A DNA stretch of 50,455 nucleotides from an uncultured Lachnospiraceae bacterium (GTDB taxonomy: Bacteria > Bacillota > Clostridia > Lachnospirales > Lachnospiraceae). The stretch's first letter is position 1; the number at the start of each line of letters is the position of its first letter. A program made the translations under genes and the position numbers. Where the stretch lies: NCBI GenBank assembly GCA_905203555.1, contig CAJKWK010000015.1, positions 1-50,455 on the forward strand. The letters run 5' to 3'. The notes beneath the pieces were generated by a model. It searched no databases and had not been told where the DNA came from. It saw nothing but the letters and a program-made list of their open reading frames with translations. Positions 25,399-33,292 of the stretch are shown here, in pieces.

Positions 25399-25956
25399 TT
25401 ATACTCTGGACAGATATTCTCCTGTACGAGTATCAATCTTCAATACATCTCCTGTCTCCACAAAAAGCGGAACCATAACTACAGCACCAGTCTCAACTGT
25501 AGCAGGTTTTGTAGCTCCCTGTGCTGTATCACCCTTAAATCCAGGCTCTGTCTCTGTAATCGCCAGTTCTACAAACAACGGCGGCTCTACAGAAAATACA
25601 TTTCCTTTATGAGAACAGATCTTAACGTTTTCATTTTCCTTTACAAACTTCAGAGCATCTCCTACAACCTCTGAATTCAATGCGATCTGATCATAAGTCT
25701 CTACATCCATAAAGTTGTACAGATCACCATCCTGATACAGATACTGCATCTCTTTTCTGTCGATGTGCGCTTTCGGGAACTTCTCAGTCGGACGGAATGT
25801 CTTCTCTACTGCTCCTCCACTGATAATATTTTTCAGCTTTGTTCTAACGAACGCTGCTCCTTTTCCCGGTTTCACATGCTGAAACTCTAATACCTGATAA
25901 ATATTTCCATCAATCTCAACGGTTACACCGTTCTTAAATTCACCTGCTGCGATCAT
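25399..25956 (-). CDS. efp: Elongation factor P
   Basis: Relieves ribosome stalling at polyproline stretches. The 185-aa protein begins IAAGEFKNGVTVEIDG and has three beta-barrel domains; the modification loop PGKGAAFVR holds Lys near residue 32, the site for post-translational modification. The C-terminal domain has VPLFVETGDVLKIDTRTGEYLSRV. The ATG at 25956 has AAGGAGG upstream; a start six codons earlier is inside that site. Monocistronic, with a promoter at 26013-26041 and a terminator at 25331-25356. Confidence 0.96.
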   Translation of the reverse strand: MIAAGEFKNGVTVEIDGNIYQVLEFQHVKPGKGAAFVRTKLKNIISGGAVEKTFRPTEKFPKAHIDRKEMQYLYQDGDLYNFMDVETYDQIALNSEVVGDALKFVKENENVKICSHKGNVFSVEPPLFVELAITETEPGFKGDTAQGATKPATVETGAVVMVPLFVETGDVLKIDTRTGEYLSRV

Positions 25957-26012
25957 TTGTAAATCCTCCTTCAATCGCGCACTTCTAGCGCGTAACTTCT
26001 GAACTGTAACTA

Positions 26013-26041
26013 ATTTTATAATAATTTCAAGTATTTTTCAA
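26013..26041 (-). promoter_or_regulatory. Promoter of efp
   Basis: Minus strand TTGAAA (26036-26041), 17 bp, TAAAAT (26013-26018). A small CGCGC/GCGCG hairpin (25976-25992) lies in the leader just ahead of the ribosome site. Confidence 0.6.
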
Positions 26042-26078
26042 CCTTTTTTCTTCACGAATTTCTTTTTGTTGCGCAGAA

Positions 26079-26585
26079 CTACTTCTTCATGCGCTGTTTC
26101 TTATAAAAATGAAGTACAATCCGCTCCAAATATCGTTTCAGAACAATCTGAATCTCTTCTTTCGGATGAATCGGCTTTACCAGAATATTGTGAATGCCGG
26201 CACGTTTTGCCCCCCATACATCTGTAAACAGCTGATCCCCTACAAACAGAGTATTGTCTTTTTCCGTCCCCATCTCCTCCATTGCACGTATATAATTTTT
26301 CGTAGAGGGTTTATGTGCGTTAAAAATATATCTCGTTTGAGTCTCTTCGTTAAACATCTTCACGCGCGGTTCTTGATTATTCGAAATCAAACAAGATTCA
26401 AATCCAATCTCTTTCAAACGCACAAACAGTTTTTTGGCACGTTCATCCGCAGGTGCTCCATGCGGCACTAATGTATTATCGATATCAAATATCACACCGC
26501 GATACCCTTCTTCATATAATTTTTCAAATGGGATCTTATATGTAGATGCCACATATTCATCCGGATAAAATCTTTCTAATATCAT
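26079..26585 (-). CDS. yqeG: YqeG family HAD IIIA-type phosphatase
   Basis: A 168-aa haloacid-dehalogenase-type protein. Motif I is FDIDNTLV (near 33-40), motif II CLISNN, motif III has Lys in FNAHKPS, and motif IV is FVGDQLFTDVWGA. The family is a phosphatidylglycerophosphatase candidate and is tied in Bacillus to the yqeH/aroE gene cluster. It starts one base after the aroK stop, whose sequence GGAGTTGAAG serves as ribosome site, so the pair is coupled. Confidence 0.92.
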   Translation of the reverse strand: MILERFYPDEYVASTYKIPFEKLYEEGYRGVIFDIDNTLVPHGAPADERAKKLFVRLKEIGFESCLISNNQEPRVKMFNEETQTRYIFNAHKPSTKNYIRAMEEMGTEKDNTLFVGDQLFTDVWGAKRAGIHNILVKPIHPKEEIQIVLKRYLERIVLHFYKKQRMKK

Positions 26586-26586
26586 C

Positions 26587-27126
26587 TTACTTCAACTCCA
26601 TGACTCTGGTAATTATTTCTTCACAAATCTCTGCTGCTGTTTTGTGATCCGTCTCCACGATCACATCCGCTGCGGTTTCATATTTTTCAGCCCGTTCTGC
26701 CATCAATGAAGAAATATACTCTATATTTTTATTTCCATGCAGAATCGGTCTTTCATCGCTGTCCTTCACTCGCTCATAGATGGTTGCAGGCGCTGCAGTC
26801 AAAAGAATCACTCTTCCATTTTTCTTCATCTCTTTTACATTTTCTTCCCGCAGTGCAGTTCCGCCCCCACAGGAAATCACAACATGTTTCTTCGTCTGTA
26901 ATCTTTTCAAAAGCGAAGTTTCCAGATTTCGAAAATAGGTTTCCCCATATCGCTCAAAAATATGCGGAATACTCATCCCTTCCTCTTCTGCGATCACCTG
27001 ATCCATATCGATTGTTTCCATGTGATATTTCTCACTCAAATATGCAGAAATTGTTGACTTTCCAGTTCCCATAAACCCAATCAGAACAAAATTATCATTC
27101 AACGGTTCTCTTAAATCATTTCCCAT
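26587..27126 (-). CDS. aroK: Shikimate kinase
   Basis: Phosphorylates shikimate at the 3-OH in aromatic amino-acid synthesis. The 179-aa protein has a P loop (GFMGTGKS, near 18-25), shikimate-binding DMDQVIAEEEG, FRNLETSLL, and the CGGG motif (SCGGGTAL near 84-91). The lid region has RP in SDERPIL. The start site at 27126 has a modest AGG upstream. It is followed by yqeG with one base between them. Confidence 0.93.
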   Translation of the reverse strand: MGNDLREPLNDNFVLIGFMGTGKSTISAYLSEKYHMETIDMDQVIAEEEGMSIPHIFERYGETYFRNLETSLLKRLQTKKHVVISCGGGTALREENVKEMKKNGRVILLTAAPATIYERVKDSDERPILHGNKNIEYISSLMAERAEKYETAADVIVETDHKTAAEICEEIITRVMELK

Positions 27127-27197
27127 AAATCCGACCTAGCCCTTTCAATTCTGGGCTTTATTATAGCAATTTTCCACCCGTTCCGCAAGCATAAGAC

Positions 27198-27902
27198 TTA
27201 CTGTCCCTTTTCATTTGCAGTAGCTTCCAATGCAGCCGCAACATCTGCCAAAAAAATCTGCCATGCATCTTCATGTTCTACAAAATATTTTGGACAATTC
27301 TTCCCCGTCACATCATAATGCCGAATCACATCATTCTCAGTCAATTGATATTTTTCACACAAATACGCCGTCAATCTTACAACAGAAATATATGTTTCCT
27401 TTGTAAACTTTCCTGTTTCATCCGGATGACAGCACTCAATCGATACCGTATCGTGATTTCTGCCATTAGACGCATAAGCGATCTCCCACGTCGGAACACA
27501 CTGTATGATCTCTCCTTCCATACCAACCACAAAATGACTGCTGATATAATCGCCATGTCCATCCTGAAGTCCATTAAAATAATCACGGTTATTTTGGGCT
27601 GTACTCCCCGGATTTGCAGTATAATGAATCACAATGCCTGTAATCGGATCAGATGCGGTTCCCGGTCTTGAATATTCATTGATATCCAACAACTGCACAT
27701 CAATCTGTGGTTCTGATGCATCAAGATTCAAATGGCTTGTTTCTGCTTTCTTCCATACACATTGATATACCATGAGAACTACTAAAAGAACAACTAAAAC
27801 CACCATTCCAATCTTACCATACAATCGCTGCTTATTAACATTTACACGTTTTCTTCTATTATTTTTTCTGTTATTACTTCTGTTGTTTCTTCTCTTTTTC
27901 AT
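27198..27902 (-). CDS. Membrane-anchored N-acetylmuramoyl-L-alanine amidase
   Basis: Cleaves the amide bond between muramic acid and the peptide stem, outside the cell. The 234-aa protein has a very basic, Asn-rich N-terminus (residues 2-27), one membrane anchor (about 31-47), a short linker and an Amidase_2 domain (about 75-230). Zinc-site residues are visible in GIVIHYTANPG and RHYDVTGKNCP, and the general pattern SSHFVVGMEGEI and YASNGRNHDTVSIE fits the family. GAAGG precedes the ATG. The basic start agrees with the positive-inside rule for a signal anchor. It may act in spore or vegetative wall turnover. Confidence 0.9.
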   Translation of the reverse strand: MKKRRNNRSNNRKNNRRKRVNVNKQRLYGKIGMVVLVVLLVVLMVYQCVWKKAETSHLNLDASEPQIDVQLLDINEYSRPGTASDPITGIVIHYTANPGSTAQNNRDYFNGLQDGHGDYISSHFVVGMEGEIIQCVPTWEIAYASNGRNHDTVSIECCHPDETGKFTKETYISVVRLTAYLCEKYQLTENDVIRHYDVTGKNCPKYFVEHEDAWQIFLADVAAALEATANEKGQ

Positions 27903-28033
27903 TAAAAATGCCTTCTCATTTGTACTCTCATTTTCTATCGATTTCTTTTATCTTACCATACAATCCTTAAAAATCCGGAAATCAATTATGAATTTTTTAT
28001 GAAGGATAAAAATAAAAAAGCGTTTGGATCTAT

Positions 28034-28083
28034 AAAAAACGGAACCGGGACATGTACCGAATCACCGCCATTTCCCAGTTCCG
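28034..28083 (-). terminator. Intrinsic terminator after guaB
   Basis: CGGAACCGGGA (28040-28050) pairs with TCCCAGTTCCG (28073-28083), 11 bp with one G-U, loop 22 nt. On the minus strand it is followed by six T (28034-28039). Confidence 0.8.
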
Positions 28084-28128
28084 CATAACTACCTTGTTTA
28101 ATTATAAAAAATCCAAATCAGCACCACG

Positions 28129-29583
28129 TTACTCGTCTACACTGTAGTTTGGAGCCTCTTTTGTAATATGAATATCATGCGGATGACTTTCCTTCAAAGA
28201 TGCTGCGGAAATCTTAACAAAACGTCCGTTTTCCTTCAGTTCTTCAATTGTGTGCGTTCCACAATATCCCATACCGGAACGAAGTCCTCCCATCAGCTGG
28301 AATACTGTATCTTCTACAGTTCCCTTATATGCCACACGACCTTCTACACCTTCCGGTACAAGTTTTTTAGCATTCTCCTGGAAGTAACGGTCTTTACTTC
28401 CATTTTCCATTGCTGCAATAGAGCCCATGCCACGATATACTTTATACTTTCTTCCCTGATACAGTTCAAATGTTCCCGGGCTTTCATCACAACCTGCGAA
28501 GATGCTTCCCATCATACATACGTTTGCACCTGCAGCAATTGCCTTCGTCATATCTCCGGAATACTTGATACCTCCATCTGCGATAATCGGAATGCCATAC
28601 TCTTTTGCAACTTTATAACAATCCATAACTGCAGATACCTGAGGCACACCAATTCCTGCAACAACACGCGTTGTACAGATGGATCCCGGTCCAATACCAA
28701 CCTTTACTGCATCTACTCCCGCTTCGATCAGCGCTTTTGTTGCCTCACCTGTCGCAACATTACCTGCAATTACCTGAAGATCCGGGTATTTTTCCTTAAC
28801 CATACGCACTGTACGCAATACATTTGCAGAATGTCCATGCGCAGAATCCATAACGATCACATCCACATGTGCACGAACCAATGCGTCTACACGATCCAGA
28901 CAGTTTGCTGTAATACCGATTGCCGCTCCACAGAGCAGACGTCCCTGCTCATCCTTTGCGGACAACGGATACTTGATCTGTTTTTCAATATCTTTAATTG
29001 TAATTAATCCCTTTAAATTTCCCTCATCATCTACAATCGGAAGTTTTTCTTTTCTTGCTTTTGCTAAAATCTTCTTTGCCTCTTCCAGAGTGATTCCTTC
29101 CTTTGCCGTAATCAATCCTTCTGAAGTCATAGATTCTTTGATTTTCTTTGTGAAATCCTCTTCGAACTTCAAATCACGATTGGTAATGATACCTACCAGC
29201 TTTTTCCCCTCTGTAATCGGAACTCCTGAAATACGGTATTTCGCCATAAGATCATTCGCATCTGCAAGCGTATGTTCCGGTGAAAGATAAAATGGATCTG
29301 TAATGACTCCATTTTCAGAACGTTTTACCTTATCCACTTCCTCTGCCTGCTCCTCGATCGACATATTCTTGTGGATAATTCCGATTCCACCCTGACGAGC
29401 CATTGCAATTGCCATACGATGCTCGGTAACTGTATCCATTCCTGCACTCATCATCGGAATATTCAATTTCACTTTCTTTGTCAAATGAGTGGTAAGGTCT
29501 ACCTCATTCGGAATCACCTCTGAATATGCCGGAACCAACAGTACGTCATCAAATGTAATGCCCTCTCCAATAATCTTACCCAT
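28129..29583 (-). CDS. guaB: Inosine-5'-monophosphate dehydrogenase
   Basis: Oxidises IMP to XMP with NAD, the rate-limiting step to GTP. The 484-aa protein is complete: an N-terminal catalytic part (GITFDDVLLVPAYS), two CBS domains (about 90-205), and the catalytic loop GPGSICTTR with Cys near 302. The flap carries the Arg-Tyr pair in the region after GCDESPGTF. GAGAGG precedes the ATG. It has its own promoter and an 89-nt leader with a hairpin, and a terminator follows. GTP level is also the input for CodY and Rel in this window. Confidence 0.97.
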   Translation of the reverse strand: MGKIIGEGITFDDVLLVPAYSEVIPNEVDLTTHLTKKVKLNIPMMSAGMDTVTEHRMAIAMARQGGIGIIHKNMSIEEQAEEVDKVKRSENGVITDPFYLSPEHTLADANDLMAKYRISGVPITEGKKLVGIITNRDLKFEEDFTKKIKESMTSEGLITAKEGITLEEAKKILAKARKEKLPIVDDEGNLKGLITIKDIEKQIKYPLSAKDEQGRLLCGAAIGITANCLDRVDALVRAHVDVIVMDSAHGHSANVLRTVRMVKEKYPDLQVIAGNVATGEATKALIEAGVDAVKVGIGPGSICTTRVVAGIGVPQVSAVMDCYKVAKEYGIPIIADGGIKYSGDMTKAIAAGANVCMMGSIFAGCDESPGTFELYQGRKYKVYRGMGSIAAMENGSKDRYFQENAKKLVPEGVEGRVAYKGTVEDTVFQLMGGLRSGMGYCGTHTIEELKENGRFVKISAASLKESHPHDIHITKEAPNYSVDE

Positions 29584-29630
29584 GGCTTAAACTTCCTCTC
29601 TTTCTCCAACTGTATTTTACTGAGTCAACA

Positions 29631-29663
29631 GGTTACACAATCTTTTTTCACAAAAAGGTAACC
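29631..29663 (-). promoter_or_regulatory. Hairpin in the guaB 5' leader
   Basis: GGTTAC (29631-29636) pairs with GTAACC (29658-29663), and an inner A/T stem extends it. It lies just after the predicted transcription start and has no T run, so it may stabilise the mRNA or form a protein site. It does not resemble a purine riboswitch. Confidence 0.4.
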
Positions 29664-29678
29664 GATAGTTTATCCGTT

Positions 29679-29707
29679 ATGATACCGAAATTCAATATAG
29701 TTGTCAA
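29679..29707 (-). promoter_or_regulatory. Promoter of guaB
   Basis: Minus strand TTGACA (29702-29707), 17 bp, TATCAT (29679-29684). Confidence 0.8.
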
Positions 29708-29813
29708 GAGCAAAAGTGCATTAATTTTAGTAATATTTCCACCTTATTTTCGCCCCATTATATTTGCTAATATCTACTTATCTGTCTTTTTAATAGAACC
29801 CCTGTTTATCACG

Positions 29814-29843
29814 AAAAAAGGGACCGTACTTTCGTACAGTCCC
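29814..29843 (-). terminator. Intrinsic terminator after groEL
   Basis: GGGACCGTAC (29820-29829) and GTACAGTCCC (29834-29843) pair over a TTTC loop, with one mismatch or wobble. Six T follow on the minus strand. Confidence 0.88.
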
Positions 29844-29856
29844 CGACTCAGACATC

Positions 29857-31479
29857 TTACATCATGCCCATTCCAGCTCCGCCAGCCGGCATTGCCGGTG
29901 TATCTTCTTTGATCGTTGCTACAACAGATTCTGTTGTCAACAATGTAGATGCTACACTTGTTGCATTCTGAAGTGCACTTCTTGTAACCTTTGCAGGATC
30001 CAGAATTCCTTCTTTTACCATATCTACATACTCTTCTTTGTATGCATCAAATCCATATCCTGCTTCAGATTCTCTTACTTTATTAATAATTACTGAACCT
30101 TCCAGACCAGCATTTGTTGCAATATGGAACAATGGTGCTTCCAATGCTTTCAAGATGATATTTGCACCGGTCTTCTCATCGCCTTCCATTGTCTCAGCAA
30201 GTTTCGCAACCTCTTTTGCCGCATGAATATATGCAGAACCACCACCGGAAATAATACCTTCTTCTACAGCAGCTCGAGTTGCATTCAATGCATCTTCCAT
30301 ACGAAGTTTTGCTTCTTTCATCTCTGTTTCTGTTGCGGCTCCCACACGAATTACAGCAACTCCACCTGCCAGTTTTGCAAGTCTTTCCTGTAATTTTTCT
30401 TTATCAAATTCTGAAGTTGTCTCTTCAATTCCCTTTCGAATCTGTACCACTCTGTCAGCAATTGCCTGTTTGTCTCCACATCCGTCTACAATGACTGTAT
30501 TTTCTTTCTGAACTTTGACAGATTTTGCACGACCAAGCTGATCCAGAGTAGCCTCTTTCAGATCCATTCCCAGCTCTTCAGAAATCACCTGTCCGCCTGT
30601 CAGAATTGCGATATCCTGCAGCATCTCTTTTCTTCTGTCACCATATCCCGGTGCTTTTACTGCTACAACGTTGAATGTTCCACGCAATTTATTTACAATC
30701 AGAGTAGTCAATGCTTCTCCTTCGATATCTTCTGCAATAATCAGAAGTCTGGATCCTGACTGTACAATCTGTTCCAACAGTGGAAGAATATCCTGGATAT
30801 TGGAAATCTTTTTATCTGTGATCAAAATAAACGGATCATCCAAAACTGCTTCCATCTTCTCCATATCGGTTGCCATGTATGCGGAAATATATCCACGATC
30901 AAACTGCATACCTTCTACCAGATCCAATTCTGTCTGCATAGTCTTGGATTCTTCAATTGTAATTACTCCGTCATTAGAAACCTTCTCCATTGCATCTGCA
31001 ACCATCTGTCCTACAGCATCATCACCGGAAGAAACGGCTGCAACTCTTGCGATCTGGTCTTTTCCCGTTACCTTGCTGCTCATAGCTGCAATTGCTTCTA
31101 CTGCCTTATCTGTTGCCTTCTTCATACCTTTACGAAGAACAATCGGGTTAGCGCCTGCTGCCAGATTCTTCATCCCTTCGTTTACCATTGCCTGTGCAAG
31201 TACAGTAGCCGTTGTTGTTCCGTCACCGGCAACATCATTTGTCTTAGCAGCTACTTCACGAATGAGCTGTGCTCCCATATTTTCAAAACCATCTTCTAAT
31301 TCAATCTCTTTTGCAATTGTAACACCATCATTTGTAATCAGCGGTGCTCCAAAAGATTTATCTAATACAACATTTCTTCCCTTTGGTCCAAGTGTTACAC
31401 GAACTGTATCTGCAAGCTGATTCACACCTTTTTCCAGTGCTGCTCTGGCCTCTGCGCCATATTTAATTTCCTTTGCCAT
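29857..31479 (-). CDS. groEL: 60 kDa chaperonin GroEL
   Basis: ATP-driven folding chamber of 14 subunits. The 540-aa protein has VTLGPKGRNVVLD (near 28-40), the nucleotide-site VAGDGTTTATVLA (near 84-96), the late GGGSAYIHA segment, and a short Gly-Met tail ending GGAGMGMM. It follows groES by 116 bp; the gap holds three 15-bp tandem repeats directly before the ribosome site TAGGAG. The operon is under a CIRCE operator, and a terminator follows 13 bp after the stop. Confidence 0.98.
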   Translation of the reverse strand: MAKEIKYGAEARAALEKGVNQLADTVRVTLGPKGRNVVLDKSFGAPLITNDGVTIAKEIELEDGFENMGAQLIREVAAKTNDVAGDGTTTATVLAQAMVNEGMKNLAAGANPIVLRKGMKKATDKAVEAIAAMSSKVTGKDQIARVAAVSSGDDAVGQMVADAMEKVSNDGVITIEESKTMQTELDLVEGMQFDRGYISAYMATDMEKMEAVLDDPFILITDKKISNIQDILPLLEQIVQSGSRLLIIAEDIEGEALTTLIVNKLRGTFNVVAVKAPGYGDRRKEMLQDIAILTGGQVISEELGMDLKEATLDQLGRAKSVKVQKENTVIVDGCGDKQAIADRVVQIRKGIEETTSEFDKEKLQERLAKLAGGVAVIRVGAATETEMKEAKLRMEDALNATRAAVEEGIISGGGSAYIHAAKEVAKLAETMEGDEKTGANIILKALEAPLFHIATNAGLEGSVIINKVRESEAGYGFDAYKEEYVDMVKEGILDPAKVTRSALQNATSVASTLLTTESVVATIKEDTPAMPAGGAGMGMM

Positions 31480-31495
31480 GATTCATTCACTCCTA

Positions 31496-31540
31496 TCATA
31501 TTGTCCTAATTCATATTGTCTTAATTCATATTGTCTCAAT
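31496..31540. repeat. Three 15-bp tandem repeats between groES and groEL
   Basis: Units TCATATTGTCCTAAT, TCATATTGTCTTAAT and TCATATTGTCTCAAT lie head to tail at 31496-31510, 31511-31525 and 31526-31540. In the mRNA they place AUG followed by Asn and a stop twice, just ahead of the groEL ribosome site. Confidence 0.8.
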
Positions 31541-31595
31541 TAACATTTACAAAAGGTTCTTCTGGAAATGCCTCAAAACTGACTCGTCTGGCATC

Positions 31596-31883
31596 CTATG
31601 CCTCTACGATTGCAAGAATATCGCTCTGTTTTACAATGATGTACTCCTGTCCATCCAGTTCTACATCGGTTCCTGCATATTTGGAGTAGATTACCTTATC
31701 CCCAACCTTTACCTGCATAACCACTTCTTTCCCATCTATCATTCCACCCGGACCTACTGCAATTACTTCAGCTTCCTGTGGTTTCTCTTTTGCCTGACCA
31801 GGAAGAACAATTCCTGATTTTGTTGTCTCTTCTGCCTCTAACTGCTTTAACACAATCTTGTCACCTAATGGTACTAATTTCAT
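31596..31883 (-). CDS. groES: 10 kDa co-chaperonin GroES
   Basis: Forms the heptameric lid of GroEL. The 95-aa protein starts KLVPLGDKIVLKQLE and has the mobile loop near 20-32 (TTKSGIVLPG), followed by VGPGG and the strand KVGDKVIYSKYAGTDVELDG. The ATG at 31883 has AAAGGAGGA upstream; an upstream in-frame start would lie in the CIRCE region. It is the first gene of the groESL operon. Confidence 0.97.
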   Translation of the reverse strand: MKLVPLGDKIVLKQLEAEETTKSGIVLPGQAKEKPQEAEVIAVGPGGMIDGKEVVMQVKVGDKVIYSKYAGTDVELDGQEYIIVKQSDILAIVEA

Positions 31884-31909
31884 TATGATTCCTCCTTTAA
31901 TTTCGCCTG

Positions 31910-31936
31910 TTAGCACTCATATATATTGAGTGCTAA
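31910..31936. promoter_or_regulatory. CIRCE operator for HrcA
   Basis: Perfect TTAGCACTC (31910-31918), 9-nt spacer, GAGTGCTAA (31928-31936), just downstream of the groES transcription start. HrcA binds this element and represses groESL until heat stress. hrcA itself is not in the window. Confidence 0.97.
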
Positions 31937-31947
31937 CCCATGAATAT

Positions 31948-31976
31948 AAAATAGCACTCCACTTCTCATTTGTCAA
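31948..31976 (-). promoter_or_regulatory. Promoter of groESL
   Basis: Minus strand TTGACA (31971-31976), 17 bp, TATTTT (31948-31953), with CIRCE starting about five bases into the transcript. A near-CIRCE half-site overlaps the -10 and spacer (31951-31959). Confidence 0.75.
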
Positions 31977-32006
31977 CAGTGATTCTATTTTTTTATAATT
32001 ACTTTA

Positions 32007-32049
32007 TAAAAAGGCCTGCATTTCAGAATTGATTTTCTGAAATACAGGC
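32007..32049 (-). terminator. Intrinsic terminator after the codY unit
   Basis: A 15-bp stem with one mismatch (32014-32028 and 32035-32049), loop 6 nt, followed on the minus strand by five T. It lies 12 bp after the small gene's stop. Confidence 0.88.
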
Positions 32050-32061
32050 TTCATTTTACTT

Positions 32062-32382
32062 TTACATACTTCTTCCACGATTTTCTATTACATTATAAAA
32101 ACCATTTTCAATACGGAACACAAGCATATTTCCATCTTCTGACTGAAACCGTTCTTTTACGACTCCGATACAATACAGCAGTTCTGTCTTTGTTGCTATG
32201 TAACACCGATACTTTGCATCCAGTGAAATCGCTGTCAGATCCTTTTCTCTTAATTCCAGATACATGTAATCTTCTTCCATGTCATACTTAAATACTCTGG
32301 CCTTATGCGTTGCTTCATCCAGTACTTCATCCGCTGAAATTGTTTTTACCATACGTAAATCTACCGGATTTCCTTCGTACAT
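32062..32382 (-). CDS. Conserved small protein downstream of codY
   Basis: A 106-aa protein with no signal peptide or membrane segment and a high share of beta-type sequence (YMYLELREKDLTAISLDAKYRC). The pattern of short strands with a central G-V-V-K-ERF loosely recalls the N-terminal barrel of YcgR/PilZ-type proteins, but no RxxxR and DxSxxG signature of a c-di-GMP site is present. I do not assign a function. AGAGGAG precedes the ATG. It is 36 bp after codY and is followed by a terminator, so it is the last gene of that unit. Confidence 0.7.
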   Translation of the reverse strand: MYEGNPVDLRMVKTISADEVLDEATHKARVFKYDMEEDYMYLELREKDLTAISLDAKYRCYIATKTELLYCIGVVKERFQSEDGNMLVFRIENGFYNVIENRGRSM

Positions 32383-32418
32383 TTTATTCTCCTCTTTTTA
32401 CCAGCACTATTTCTGAAG

Positions 32419-33198
32419 TTACATTCTTTCCTTTTTGATCTTATCTAACTCTGTAAATACATAGTCATTTAAAACCTTAATATATGTACCCTTCATTCCG
32501 GAAGAACGGGATTCAATGACCCCGGCACTTTCAAATTTGCGAAGTGCATTGACAATAACAGAACGAGTAATTCCCACGCGGTCTGCGATTTTACTCGCAA
32601 CCAGAATTCCCTCTACTCCGTTCAATTCATCAAATATATGAATAATTGCTTCTAATTCTGAAAAAGACAGTGTACTGATTGCAGACTGAACAATATGTTC
32701 TTTTCTTGTCTCTTCTGCATTTTCTTCATTTACGGAGCGAAGCATTTCAAGTCCCACCACAGCTGTTCCATATTCACTTAAAATAATGTCATCAATGGAA
32801 TAGGTCTCATTCTGCTTATATAAGAACAAGGTTCCAAGACGTTCTCCGGCAATATCAATCGGTGTAATAATTGCCTGATATCCGTTTACAGAATCTGAGG
32901 AAAATCCCAAAGTTTCCAGATTGACATTCTCCTTTGTGGATAATACGCTCAGAAGTCTCTCATTGAGCATTTCATCAATGTGAGAACCTACAGATTCTCC
33001 AATCAATTCTCCAATAGCTTCAACTGTATTACATTTGCTGACACCAAGAACCTTCCCTTTTCTGCTGACTACCAGCACATTAGAATTCAGTATCTCAGTT
33101 AATACTGCACAGATATCATTAAAAACTACTTTACTGGAATTGTTGTTATGGAGCAGTTTATTAATTTTTCTTGTTTTATCTAATAGTTGTACACTCAT
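32419..33198 (-). CDS. codY: GTP-sensing global regulator CodY
   Basis: Represses nutrient-acquisition and amino-acid genes when GTP and branched-chain amino acids are high. The 259-aa protein has the N-terminal SVQLLDKTRKINKLL, a GAF domain (about 5-155) and a C-terminal winged helix with the recognition segment ASKIADRVGITRSVIVNALRK (part of 202-222). Start at 33198 has GGAGGAG upstream; a longer frame is not needed. It lies after topA, as in other Firmicutes. Its ligands are tied to guaB and Rel, both also in this window. Confidence 0.96.
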   Translation of the reverse strand: MSVQLLDKTRKINKLLHNNNSSKVVFNDICAVLTEILNSNVLVVSRKGKVLGVSKCNTVEAIGELIGESVGSHIDEMLNERLLSVLSTKENVNLETLGFSSDSVNGYQAIITPIDIAGERLGTLFLYKQNETYSIDDIILSEYGTAVVGLEMLRSVNEENAEETRKEHIVQSAISTLSFSELEAIIHIFDELNGVEGILVASKIADRVGITRSVIVNALRKFESAGVIESRSSGMKGTYIKVLNDYVFTELDKIKKERM

Positions 33199-33292
33199 CC
33201 TTCTCCTCCGCTTCTCAAATTGTATACACAAATCGCTTCAAATCACTCGATAAATTCATGTTATCATACAATTTTTGAAATAGCAATAAAAT

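Noticed and set aside
28168..29007. Rightward 279-codon open frame
   Set aside because: Antisense of guaB, rich in Cys and His in a non-motif pattern.
30671..31420. Rightward 249-codon open frame
   Set aside because: Antisense of groEL; long frames opposite highly expressed genes are common artefacts.
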